Assembly (NCBI RefSeq): GCF_001642475.1
Contig: NW_019173934.1
Location: 620,001 to 684,000 of the forward strand
Reading direction: 5' to 3'
DNA from: Fonsecaea monophora
Taxonomy: Eukaryota > Ascomycota > Eurotiomycetes > Chaetothyriales > Herpotrichiellaceae
DNA length: 64,000 nucleotides
Positions within the stretch are counted from its first letter, which is position 1, and each line of letters begins with the position of its first letter. This document shows positions 10,049 to 19,838 of this stretch, in pieces. A model generated the notes under the pieces. That model saw only the letters and a list, made by a program, of their open reading frames with translations. It searched no databases and had not been told where the DNA came from. Made by a program: the position numbers and the translations under genes.

Positions 10049-11707
10049 TCACGACAGACACAACGCTTGTTTCATGGCCCTTGCGAGCTCGTCTCGCCGA
10101 TCAGCGACCCGTCGCCTCTGGCGCCATGCCACAAAGTCATCGGGACGCACCAGGATCGCCCCGCAAGATGAAATCCCAGCAGCAGATTCGAGTCGGCCCG
10201 GTGGACACAGGAGATCGCCGTTAGGACCGACAACATACGTGGCAATCTCGACAGATAGCGCTGCAGACACTTTCCTCGCCGCTTCCACCCACGGAGTGCC
10301 GTCGCCTCCAGCAAATAATACAAAGGTCGTGCCACACAGGTCGAGGGTGGAAACGCGTTTGCCCTGGTGCTCGACCCACAAGTGAGGAACCCTCGTTCCA
10401 GGTCTCCCGTCTATCGAAAGGAGCAGACTCGGCCAGGTCCACGGCCTCCACGTCAGACCGCCCAGCGGAGAAGTGTCCTCGGTGCAGATGGCGCGACTTG
10501 TATAATAACAGCCGTGCCCGGAAAGCAGACGGAACCCCCTGGCAATGAGTCGAAGTAGCGCAAAGCGGCCCCGTGTCGAGATGATTCCATTCTCATCAGC
10601 CATGCTCGCTGAAAACTCCGCAGCCGCCCTCGCCACGGGAATCCGCTCCACATCGTACGTCTCCAGCAAGCGCTCGCTCGCATGCCCCCGGAGGATTGCA
10701 GCGAGCTTCCAGGCAAGATTGTGGACGTCTGCGATGCCCGTGTTTGCACCTTGGCCTCCCCACGGCGGCATTTGGTGTGCGGCGTCCCCCGCGAGGAATA
10801 TGCGCCCCTGTTGCAATTGCTCTGCAACCCGCACTGACGGTTTCCATGGAAGGATACTCTTGATATCAATCTCAACATCACCGACGCCCAAAGCGAGGCG
10901 TAGCAGCTCTCTGCATTTCTCGGGTGGAAAGTCAGAAGGTTGCTCGCCTTTCGAGGGGTCATAGAGGAGGTGGAATACCCAGCGGTCGTCGTTGTTTATG
11001 GACGTTAAGAGGCCGGTCACTTCGGGTCGCTCGATCTTGCAAAGAGAAAACTCACGTCCTTGGACAAGATATTTGAGGTCGGCGTGGAAGAGGATATTGA
11101 GCAAATGGCCCATCGTACCCCGTCCAGTCGTTGCCACCCCCAGGTGGTTGCGGATCGGACTCTCTGCGCCGTCAGCGGCTATGAGATAGCGTCCTCGCAC
11201 GGTCACATTGACGCCAGTCTGCCGATCCTTCAAGACGGCAGTAACGCTCTTTTCATCTTGCTCAACACTTAAACATTCCGTGTTGAACCTCACATCCACC
11301 CCGTGCCCCTTTGCAACGTCCAAAAGAACCGGCTCAATCATGTCTTGGGTGACAAATGTTCCATTCACTGGACTTAGGGGAGCAAGAAACCCAGTCCAGG
11401 GAAACTTTCTGAGACCTCCAGAGCGTGGTTTGGGTTCGATGACCTCCTTCAGAGAAGTGCCACGATAGATGCCCCCACTCGGTGACAATGACGCGCCAGC
11501 TTCATGGACGAGATCCTCGATTCCAAGCCGACGATAGAGCTCCATGGTTCGTGCATTGACACTGCGCGCCCGGGGATGGATCGACGTCCCTTTGTGGCGC
11601 TCAATCACCATGGAATGTATGCCGTGGTAAGCGAGGAAATTCGAGGCAGAGAGGCCTACAATGCCGCCGCCGATGATGATGACGGGGACATTTGTATCAG
11701 AGGACAT
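10049..11707 (-). CDS. FAD-dependent aromatic monooxygenase (PheA/TfdB/TcmG type)
   Basis: One uninterrupted exon encodes 552 residues. The dinucleotide fold near the N-terminus carries GGGIVGLSAS (residues 12-21), followed by the flavin-proximal ERHKGTS and RARSVNARTMELYR. The DG motif is present (AADGAESPIRNHLG, about residue 178). The second FAD motif, AGDAAHQMPPWGGQGANTG, lies near residue 310. Length and order match class A flavoprotein hydroxylases that add OH to phenols or polyketide aromatics with NADPH and O2. The C-terminal domain looks like the thioredoxin-like fold of the phenol hydroxylase group. It lies 18.6 kb from the catabolic cluster and has no CGGNCCG site in its upstream region, so I do not place it in that regulon. 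The substrate cannot be read from sequence. Confidence 0.88.
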   Translation of the reverse strand: MSSDTNVPVIIIGGGIVGLSASNFLAYHGIHSMVIERHKGTSIHPRARSVNARTMELYRRLGIEDLVHEAGASLSPSGGIYRGTSLKEVIEPKPRSGGLRKFPWTGFLAPLSPVNGTFVTQDMIEPVLLDVAKGHGVDVRFNTECLSVEQDEKSVTAVLKDRQTGVNVTVRGRYLIAADGAESPIRNHLGVATTGRGTMGHLLNILFHADLKYLVQGREFSLCKIERPEVTGLLTSINNDDRWVFHLLYDPSKGEQPSDFPPEKCRELLRLALGVGDVEIDIKSILPWKPSVRVAEQLQQGRIFLAGDAAHQMPPWGGQGANTGIADVHNLAWKLAAILRGHASERLLETYDVERIPVARAAAEFSASMADENGIISTRGRFALLRLIARGFRLLSGHGCYYTSRAICTEDTSPLGGLTWRPWTWPSLLLSIDGRPGTRVPHLWVEHQGKRVSTLDLCGTTFVLFAGGDGTPWVEAARKVSAALSVEIATYVVGPNGDLLCPPGRLESAAGISSCGAILVRPDDFVAWRQRRRVADRRDELARAMKQALCLS

Positions 11708-12481
11708 TTTGCAGGATCTTCGAGTCTGGAGAGGTATAAAGCAGGAGGTCTTGTGGTCCTTTTCCGTGTCGCCAGAATGCTGTTAGCACCACAAGGGAAA
11801 ACCACATCTTTATATGGAGGCAATGCATCGGGCAGGAATCAGCGTTGATGGGACATGAAGAGTATAGCTGGCAGGCCAATCAGGCCGTGGTGACGACAAG
11901 ACCATCATTCGACCCTTGAAGACTGTTGTTTGACTTTGGGAGTTTCGTAGGGCCCCGAAGTTTAGAAAACTCGGGCCCGAAATCGTCCCCCGCTGGCGAC
12001 CTGCTGGCCTCATCTCTCCCCGGTTCAATTACTGGCCGTTCAACTCCAAACTACACATATTTCAGCTGCTGTCCTCGACGGAGGACATTGGAATTGACGT
12101 CTTTGACCGTGTCTTTGGCCAAGAGCCTGAACCTGCGTTCATGCACGGACAACTCGAAGACTTGATGTTAGGGGCCGACGAGGCTGCGCAAAGGGGAGCA
12201 GTACCATCGAGAATCGAGACAAGTAGACGAGTGTGACGAATTGCGGATACAAGATTTTACTCCACCGTAATGATCCGCCGTACCAAGCCTTTCCGTAATA
12301 GGCAATTAATCCACTTCGCTGTTGTGTGGAGTAGATTTTTTGCTAGTCCATCGAGTTAGTGTTCAATCTCCAAAAAAATTCTGGAACAGAAGAATAGTCG
12401 GCGTTACTCTGTCCCACCCACTGAACATATTCTCTCACCTGCAACCTTTTGTTTTCGGTCCTGCAAATCTCGGACCTCAAG
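11708..12481. other. Divergent promoter region (monooxygenase / EBP2)
   Basis: These 774 bp separate the leftward monooxygenase from rightward EBP2. A GC palindrome-like TCGGGCCCGA occurs near 11971; it is one base longer than the cluster motif. No gene is recognised. Confidence 0.45.
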
Positions 12482-13796
12482 ATGGCGAAGAAGAGCAAAT
12501 TACTGGCTGCCCTGGATGCGCACCAAGGGCGAGATTACCAGGCCGAGAAAAGAAAGGCACAGGTGAAAGCGGCGGAGAAGCGGAAAAGACAGAAGCTGGA
12601 GACGGCGAAGCAAGGAGACACCGACGAGGAGGACCTGGCAACAAGCGAGAAGTTGGAAAATGGAGGTACACAGCCGGCCCAAGGTGACGACTTTGCGGGA
12701 TTTGCAGACGAGGACAACAAAGCAAACGCAGATGATCAAGACGACGAGGAAGAGACCGCCAATGCAACAATTAACGGCGGTATTGCTTCCACGATCCCAC
12801 AACCAGCCCTACCCATCGACGCCTCAGCCTCGGAAGCAGAGAACGAGTCCGACGTCCCCGTCTCCGACCTCGACGATACCGATCTCGAAGACACGATCCC
12901 GTACCAAAAGATGACCATCAACAACGGCCCTGCGCTGGTGGCCGCCCGCAACCGCATTTCCGTCATAAAAACCCCCAAATCGACGCCCTTCCACTATCAC
13001 AACTCCCTGGTATCGGATCTCCCGTCCACGTCAGAGGCCGTCCCGGACCCCAACGACGACCTCACGCGCGAACTCGAATTCTACCGCATCGCCCGCACCG
13101 CCGTCGTCTCGGCGCGGGACCTGCTCCGCGCCGAGAAAATCCCCTTCTCCCGTCCCGCGGACTACTTCGCAGAGATGGTCAAGAGCGACGAACACATGGG
13201 CCGCGTCAAGCAGAAGATGTACGACGAAGCTGCGAACAAAAAAGCCGCAGAGGAGGCGCGCAAGTTGAGAGACGCCAAGAAGTTTGGAAAGGCGGTGCAG
13301 GTTGCGAAAGAGCAGGAGAGGGCCAAGGAGAAGAGGACGACGCTCGAGAAGATCAAGGAATTGAAGAGGAGTGAGTCTTGCCCCCCTCCCCACAACCCTC
13401 CACCCTAACCTTTTCCCACCGAGATGGCTTTTCCCGTCAGATCTGTGTGGCTAGGCTACTAACACGATTTTCCGTCCCATAGAACGCAAGGGCGCCGACA
13501 CCGGCAAAGTCACCGAGGGTAACCTAGACGACGAGCTCTTCCAAAACATCGACGTGGAGAATCCAGCCGCCAAAGATCGGTCGGGCCGTGATCGCGGTGT
13601 CGGTAGTGGCCCCAACCCCAAGCGACAAAAGCGCGACCAGAAGTACGGCTTCGGTGGCAAGAAACGGCACGCAAAAAGCGGCGATGCCATCAGCAGCGGG
13701 GACATGCGCGGGTTTTCGGCGGCTCGAATGAAAGGCAAGGGCGGCAAGGGCAAGGCAAAAAGGCCTGGCAAGAGCAAGAGGCTGGCTACTCGGTGA
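12482..13796 (+). CDS. EBP2: rRNA-processing protein EBP2
   Basis: Two exons, 12482-13370 and 13483-13796, are joined across an intron with donor GTGAGT, branch CTACTAAC and acceptor CATAG, giving 400 residues. The start is ATG at 12482 (MAKKSKLLAALDAHQGRDY). The N-terminus is Lys-rich and probably coiled. A long acidic middle follows, with a Ser/Asp stretch near residues 115-140. The conserved EBP2 core covers about residues 200-330 (ELEFYRIARTAVVSARDLL, then FSRPADYFAEMVKSDEHM). The end is highly basic (GPNPKRQKRDQKYGFGGKKR; RMKGKGGKGKAKRPGKSKR), typical of nucleolar targeting. The protein acts in 60S subunit assembly and 27S pre-rRNA processing in the nucleolus. I see no lesion. Confidence 0.93.
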
Positions 13797-14015
13797 TGCT
13801 TAGCATGAGTCACCATTTGGGAGGAGCCACGACAACAGACAAGACTTGTCACAGGAGTTAATTCTCTACAAGAGACACAATGCTATGTCGAAGCACATGG
13901 GGGGTATCACAATCATACAGACAAACACAGTGCAAAAAACTCCCCAACCAGGCACGGCCACCAGATTCAGAACGCCTTCCCGAAATGCTGCTGCAAGAGC
14001 CTTGACCTGCTCTGC

Positions 14016-15630
14016 TCAGACAACCCACTGTCCCAGGAATGCTTGCAGATGACCCGTCTGATGCTGTCGACCAACTCGCTTGGCCTCTTGGGCAACCAAG
14101 TCGAGCATCTCTTGCGCCTCCGGCCCAGGCGGTAGCTCTGGCAACGCGTCGGCACCTAGATGACCATTGAGCTGTCGACTGGGACTATCTTCGCGACTGG
14201 GCCCCGAATCTACTGTGGTTTCTCTCAAACCACTGGGTGGTAGCGGACCAGGTTGTCGTCGAGCTACTGGTGATGAAATGGGAACATCACTCATCACCTC
14301 GTCTTCGTCCTCTTCCACGGTGCCTCTCGCGCGCTTGTGTGATTTGCTAGCTCCGCTCGGACGAAGCACAGACTTCATTCGATGCCGCTGGGGTTTCCCC
14401 CCGCCAGGTTTTTGGGGAGTCTTCATGGTCTCATCTGCGACCACATCGGCAAGAGTAGCTTCCAACTCGTCGTATATTCTCCGGGTAGACCAATTGAACT
14501 TCTTTCGGAGTTTTGCCTCGTTCATTAGTTTCAATAATGGCTCTGCTGAGCGCTCAAACGCGGCCACTGCGTCTTCGTGTGATCCATCGAACGCAGGCAA
14601 CTTCTGTAGCTCCGTGGCGGCTTCGTCGATTCCACAGTGTCGCATATTGAAGTTCGCTGACTTCCGGAGTATGTTTAGCATATCCCATATAGGTCTGGTC
14701 CAGTCAATGGGCTCCGGCCTGGTCTCGGTCGCGCTGCTGGAGGCTGCCTCAGAACTTGCTTCGGAAGCGTCACCATCGGACCCTTCTGACGTGCCCTCTC
14801 TGTCCTGGTGTGTTTCTTCCTGTGCTTCTTCCCCCTCTTCTTCCTCACCTCCATCGTCTTCCTCCTCTTCCGACGAGTCTGAAGCCTCTGGTAGGCCATT
14901 CTGATTGACTCTTGCCAAGGCCGTCTTCAATACCTCCAGTTCGTCTGCGTAAGTCTCGGCTAAATGTTTCCATAAATATGTCTGGGACCAGTCGATCCCT
15001 TCCCTCTCTTCAAGCATCTGCTTCAGCAAGAAGCGATGATGTTTATGAATCATTTCCATGGCTTCGTCATCGTCATTAATCCTGTAACCCGTGTGCTTCT
15101 GGTATGCGGTAAGAAATGGGTCGATCATGAATCCCAGCTTCTGGCGTTTCCGTCCAAGCTTCTGGTGCTGATCAACCATGAAATAAAATAAATCAATAGC
15201 CTCTAAAGTGTCGTTGAAATGACTCAGATAGCGATCTGAGGGTGAAATCTCGTACCAGCCCGCCTTGCCTGCAGCCCAAATAACGGGCTTCCCGTTGTCA
15301 TCTTGACCAAAGCTGTAATTCGTAACGTTGTCGATCTTTATACGTGCATATAATGGATCTTCTATCAAGGCTGGTAGAAGTCATCAGCACCTGCTTCAGG
15401 TAAAACGGACGAAACTGCGTACCAAGATGTTCCTGCTCATCGTCCAACGGCATCAACTCCCCCACAACACAGAGTGGTGCCTCTTCCGAAGCCTGTAGAA
15501 GGTCTGCATAGCGGCCTTTTCCTTGGTAGAATATTTTTGTTTCTCGCAATGCGAAGTCCGGCCAATCATTGACATCATCGGGGACGGGGTCGAGGGGTTT
15601 TAGAACTCGTTCTTCAGGTCGTGTGGACAT
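14016..15630 (-). CDS. RFTS (DNMT1 replication-foci) domain protein, possible heterochromatin factor
   Basis: Exon 1 is 15423-15630 and exon 2 is 14016-15370. The 52-bp intron (donor GTACGC, acceptor TACCAG) joins EHL to ALIEDPLYARIKIDNV, giving 520 residues. Residues about 15-200 resemble the replication-foci targeting domain: DWPDFALRETKIFYQGKGRY, LCVVGELMPLDDEQEHL, then GKAGWYEISPSDRYLSHF and helices after it. No methyltransferase motifs follow. The middle (about 230-290) is strongly acidic and Ser-rich, and the rest looks disordered. Stand-alone RFTS proteins in fungi include fission yeast Raf2/Dos2 of the CLRC complex and its distant relative DIM-7, both in H3K9 methylation. Orthology to those is a suggestion, not shown by the sequence. 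Confidence 0.72.
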
Positions 15631-16067
15631 ATCCAGAGGATACCGCGAGGCTCATGCTGCGAGCCAGGAACTGCGCTATAGAGCAGGTAAGGAGAGGGGT
15701 CTCATCGGCATCTCGCAGTCGGTTGTCACTTGCAATGGTTAGGTAGTGTCGATGGTGAGGTTGAACCGTCGTAAGGAGTGGGTGGCAGAAACGATCAACG
15801 CGCATTATGGTGAGCAAAGAGAAGGAGGCTGGAGGCTGGTAGTGGGAGAGCCATGGCTAGAGGCAGGGTTTTACAATTTTGATTGGCTGAGCGGAGGGTT
15901 AAACTTCGATGATCACGTGCGGCTCCACTAACTTTTCCGTGAACTGATTTGTTTCCAAAGTCCTTCTCGAAGCCTGCGCTGCGTTTTATCCCTAGAGTGA
16001 AAAAGCAGACCAACCCCCAGGGTGGCAGTAAGGTGCAGCTCTGCGACCGGAAGACTCCCTGTGTCGC
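15631..16067. other. Divergent promoter region (RFTS protein / PUS4)
   Basis: These 437 bp lie between the starts of two divergently transcribed genes. I see no coding signal. The region should hold both promoters and 5' UTRs. Confidence 0.5.
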
Positions 16068-17444
16068 ATGAAGCCGGCCTTCATCCTCAAGATGGCCCAG
16101 CCAGCTGGAAAAGTCCTCGAGGGCGTCTTTGGTGAGGCCAATTCCTCTCCTCAGACCCTCCCCATCGTTTTCCAGTGCATACCCTAACTAGCCACCTATC
16201 TGTTAGCCATCAGCAAGCCTCCTAGCATCTCTTCCGCTCAAGTGCTTCGAGACCTCCAGCACAAATTTGCGGAATCTAAAACCTTCGCCCCTTTACTTGA
16301 AAAGACCAGAAAAGCCCAAGAGGAACAGGAGCGACACCAGCCTAAGCGCCGGAAGAGGGGCAATGACCAGATATTCAAGATGGGCCATGGCGGGACTCTG
16401 GACCCTCTTGCAACCGGCGTCTTGATTGTTGGACTCGGCAGAGGGTCGAAATCGCTCCCTGACTTCCTCGGCTGCAAGAAAACGTATGAGACGGTTGTGT
16501 TATTCGGGAAAAGCACCGACACTTACGACATCATGGGGAAGATAGTGGCAGAGGCTCCGACAGAAACCATCTCTCAACAAGTGGTCGAAGACAGATTGAC
16601 ACGCTTCCGGGGAAAGATGAAACAGATTCCCCCGATTTACAGCGCAATCAAAATCGATGGAATGAAGCTTTACGAGTATGCAAGAAGTGGGAAGGAATTG
16701 CCTAGGGAGTTAGAAAGTCGGGAGGTCGAGATTTCGGAATGCACACTACTTGACTTCTACGGCCCTGGAGAGCATGATTTCAGGTGGCCAGCAGAGGAAG
16801 CGAGTGAGGAAGAAAAAGCTGTGGCTCAAAAGCTGATGGCCGGAGCTGAAGCAACAAGGAAAACCGTGGAGCAAGAGCCAGCACCCACCACCTCTAAGAG
16901 CCCCTCTGATGAGAGGTACAAAGAACAGCGCAAAAGCAACCAGCTACCTCATGATAAAAAGGCAGAGTTACATACACACCATCTCCCGACACAAGAAGCT
17001 CAGCCTGCCAATGCCCCCGCAGCGCGCATCCGCCTCACTGTGAGCAGTGGCTTCTACGTGCGTTCATTTGCGTATGATCTAGGTATCGCTTGCGGTTCCT
17101 ATGGCACGATGGCAGCCTTGGTACGAAGTAAGCAAGGCGACTACACAAGTGTTCACCCTACTCCAGAAGGCTTCGTGCCTGCGCTTACATACTACGATCT
17201 GGAAGCTGGCGAGGATGTGTGGGGTCCAAAAATTGCAGACATGCTGGAAAAATGGATGGAGACTCATCCCGCCCCTTCCAACGAGAACAGGCCTGGTAAC
17301 CGCGATCGATCAGAAAGAGATCATGGTCACAAGAGGTTCGACGGTAGGCAAGGGAACAACCGGCATAAGAGGGCCTGGGGTGGTCAGAGACGTTGGGAAG
17401 GGCAAGAAAGATCGAAGCGGCGCAACAGTTCGTCCCCCGAGTAA
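16068..17444 (+). CDS. PUS4: tRNA pseudouridine-55 synthase (TruB/Pus4 family)
   Basis: Exons 16068-16131 and 16207-17444 (75-bp intron, donor GTGAGG) encode 433 residues. The TruB catalytic motif is present with its nucleophilic Asp in GHGGTLDPLATGVLIVGLG. It is followed by the KKTYE motif (GCKKTYETVVLFGKSTDTYD), the PPIYSAIKIDGMKLYEYAR motif and RIRLTVSSGFYVRSFAYDLG. The enzyme makes the universally conserved pseudouridine 55 in the T loop of tRNA; yeast Pus4 acts on both nuclear and mitochondrial tRNA. Compared with bacterial TruB, a charged insertion (about residues 235-310) splits the catalytic domain, and the C-terminus is basic. Both are common in fungal members. An alternative start is the ATG eight codons downstream (MAQPAGK). 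Confidence 0.92.
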
Positions 17445-17997
17445 TGAACGCCTGGTTATGTGTGGAACGCCCAGGAAGAGGAGTCTATGCTGGGGGACGA
17501 CGACACGTTCATATGCGTCTCGTCCTTTGTAAGTGTACTATCGAATTGCACCGTAAAGTTGTTGCCGAGAAATCCGCCTCTGGCTTAGGCGGTCCTACCG
17601 TTTTAGGTATGGTCAGGGCTGGGCGCGCCGCCGCTTTTGACGTCTATAGAAACCCACCTCGCCGCGTCCTCTTCAACTCTCTTCCCGTCAACCTGCTTTC
17701 CTTCCAAGTTCTCGGTCTCAGCCCTTGCGCTCGTTGGAAAACTGTTGTCACCCGGCGATAGTCATGTCGGCGTGTCACATGTGGATTCACACTTCATAAC
17801 CACTGAATCAGGTGTTGAGCGTTGTTCCTGGGTTGTAATGGGTTGCGTCGGCGCCTACACTTCTACAGAAGCATGTTCTGGCTGTCTGGTCGGGATGGGA
17901 TGAAAGTTAGTCTTGGCGGCCGCAATTTGGACGGCGAACTTTCCGGTACCCAGGATATGTTCCAGTCGGAATCTTGGTATTCTCTACGGAAATCTCA
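17445..17997. other. Intergenic / possible 5' exon of the kinase
   Basis: I recognise no conserved coding sequence in these 553 bp. Members of the next kinase family often begin with an extra N-terminal segment, so an upstream exon here is possible, but no ATG-plus-splice combination convinced me. Confidence 0.4.
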
Positions 17998-19091
17998 ATG
18001 GCTTCTCTGTTTCGTTTGGGCCAACTACTAAGAGGTAGTGCCGGCACATATACAATCCAAAAGCAACTACACGAATCCATTTGGCTGGCAAAGTATGTTG
18101 TCTTGGCGCTCACCGTTCTCCCGACTGATTTTGATTTCGTAGGAGCCACAGTGAGCAAACCGTCGTTATCAAAAGCGTTCGGCACTTTCGTCTCGACAAT
18201 GAGCGGGCAGTTCTCAAACGCTTTCAAGCCAGGACATCCTCTCTCCGGCCTCTGATCGACGAGATACATGACCCTGCCGATACTCCAGCACTCGTACTGA
18301 GACATCTCGATGACGACCTCCGGAGAGCATCTGCATCCCAACGGCTCACTAAGTCCGAAATCAAATACGTCGCCAAAAGTGTCCTCGAGGCCCTAAAGTT
18401 GCTGCACGAGGAGCATTACGTACACACAGGTCTGTCGTTTGTACATCCTCAAGCTTGCAAGGGACGCCACTGAATCTCACATAGATGTCAAGTTAGATAA
18501 TGTCTTGGTCAACTACGGAAAGGGAGAACATCGTTTCACCGACGTCCAGTTGAGTGATTTGGGAAACACTGTTCCTGACAATTCTCCTTGGGCAAGAGAT
18601 TGTGACATGATCGGGGCACCAATCTGGCGAAGCCCTGAAGCAATGCTCCAAATCGGTTGGGGAACTCCAACTGACATTTGGTCCTTTGGTGCTATGGTGA
18701 GTCCGAATCCTGGGTATACTTAACAATTGATAACCTGACTCTCTACGTGCAGCTCATTGCGCTGATCTATGGCGATGACTGGTTTATATTTAAACCAGAT
18801 GTGCCTGCTGACCATGAGGAGTACGAATTGAGGATTCTCATGAGGCAGCATCAATTTTTTGGACCATTTCCAGCGTCTCATGGAGAAATAGCGAACGATG
18901 ATGTTTTAGCCATCCTGGATTATGTCATGGACAGCGTACCACCCGAGAAGATGAAGCCTTTTGGACGTATTGCCGAGCGAGAGGTGTCCAAGGAAGACAA
19001 GACCTTTTTACTCAAGATAATGAAGCTTGATCCGAGAGATAGGCCTACGGCGAAGCAGCTTGCGGAGGATGAGTGGTTTAAGGGTAGTTGA
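17998..19091 (+). CDS. Protein kinase of a fungal SRPK-like family
   Basis: Four exons (17998-18092, 18143-18429, 18485-18696, 18753-19091) join in frame to 310 residues. The N-lobe has FRLGQLLRGSAGTYTIQKQL in place of a canonical Gly-rich loop. VVIKSVRHF supplies the ATP lysine, and NERAVLKRF would supply the helix-C Glu. The catalytic loop is YVHTDVKLDNVLVNYG (H-T-D-x-K-x-x-N), and DFG is changed to DLGN (VQLSDLGNTV), as in SRPK-type kinases. The activation-segment end is GAPIWRSPEAMLQIGWG, followed by TDIWSFGAM. Catalytic Asp, Lys and Asn are all present, so activity is plausible. Its substrate is unknown. The ATG at 17998 is the first in frame, but an upstream exon cannot be excluded because relatives have longer N-termini. 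Confidence 0.75.
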
Positions 19092-19838
19092 AGATTCAGA
19101 TGCGGTTCTGCGATTTTCCATATTAGGTCAGCCTCATGAGTGGCCCAGGCCAGTATGAAAAGAGAGCGTATAATATATCTTGAGTGTGAATTCTGCACCG
19201 TTTCATTGTGAGTTCTCTTATCTGTTCGCTTTGCTGTTTCAGCGATTGTAGGAGCTCCTTTTGCTGTTGCTCAGAGTCTTTCCGCTGTTGCTCAGAGTCT
19301 TTCCGCTGTTGCTCAGAGTCTTTCCGCTGTTGCTGAGAGTCTTTCCTTTGTTGTGGTTCCAATGGTCCCCATTAACAATACCCTCTGTTTCTCTGACTCT
19401 CGCTTTTGTTCTAATTGTGCCAGTAATCGCCTCTACTGCTCCAACTGTCGTTATAGATTTTAAATTTCTCTGCAACCTGCGTTGAAATGTAAACGCCTGC
19501 GCCGAAAGGACGCAGTGACGTAGGCCAAGCCGCCCCAATGATTTGCCGATCTATTCCCTTTTCGCCTCGCAAGGCGGCCAGGCTGAACGGAAAAACTCAT
19601 GCAGGTACATCCTTGTCCCTTGTACTATTAGGATACCCGAGTGCGCCTCACCTCGCATTCTTTTCATGTTTGTTACCCGCGCTCACTAAGTCGTGTGCCT
19701 GTGACCTTCTCCCTTTCGTTATTTATTGTGCTTTTGCACGCCTGCCTTTTATACACCATGTCAACCTGATCTCAACCACGCTCTTTATATTAGCGTTTAT
19801 TTCTGCGTATTCGTCTCTGCTCACTGCTGTCGTTCAGC
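19092..19838. other. Intergenic between the kinase and DOT1, with tandem repeat
   Basis: This contains the four-copy 21-bp repeat listed separately and the DOT1 promoter/5' UTR. A minus-strand open frame across the repeat predicts a short QQRKDSE coiled coil, but it has no supported gene structure. Confidence 0.5.
19263..19346. repeat. 21-bp tandem repeat, four copies
   Basis: The unit gctgttgctcagagtctttc plus c recurs at 19263, 19284, 19305 and 19326. The fourth copy differs by one base (tgag for tcag). The period is a multiple of three, and on the minus strand it encodes a seven-residue unit (QQRKDSE) without stops. Confidence 0.92.
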
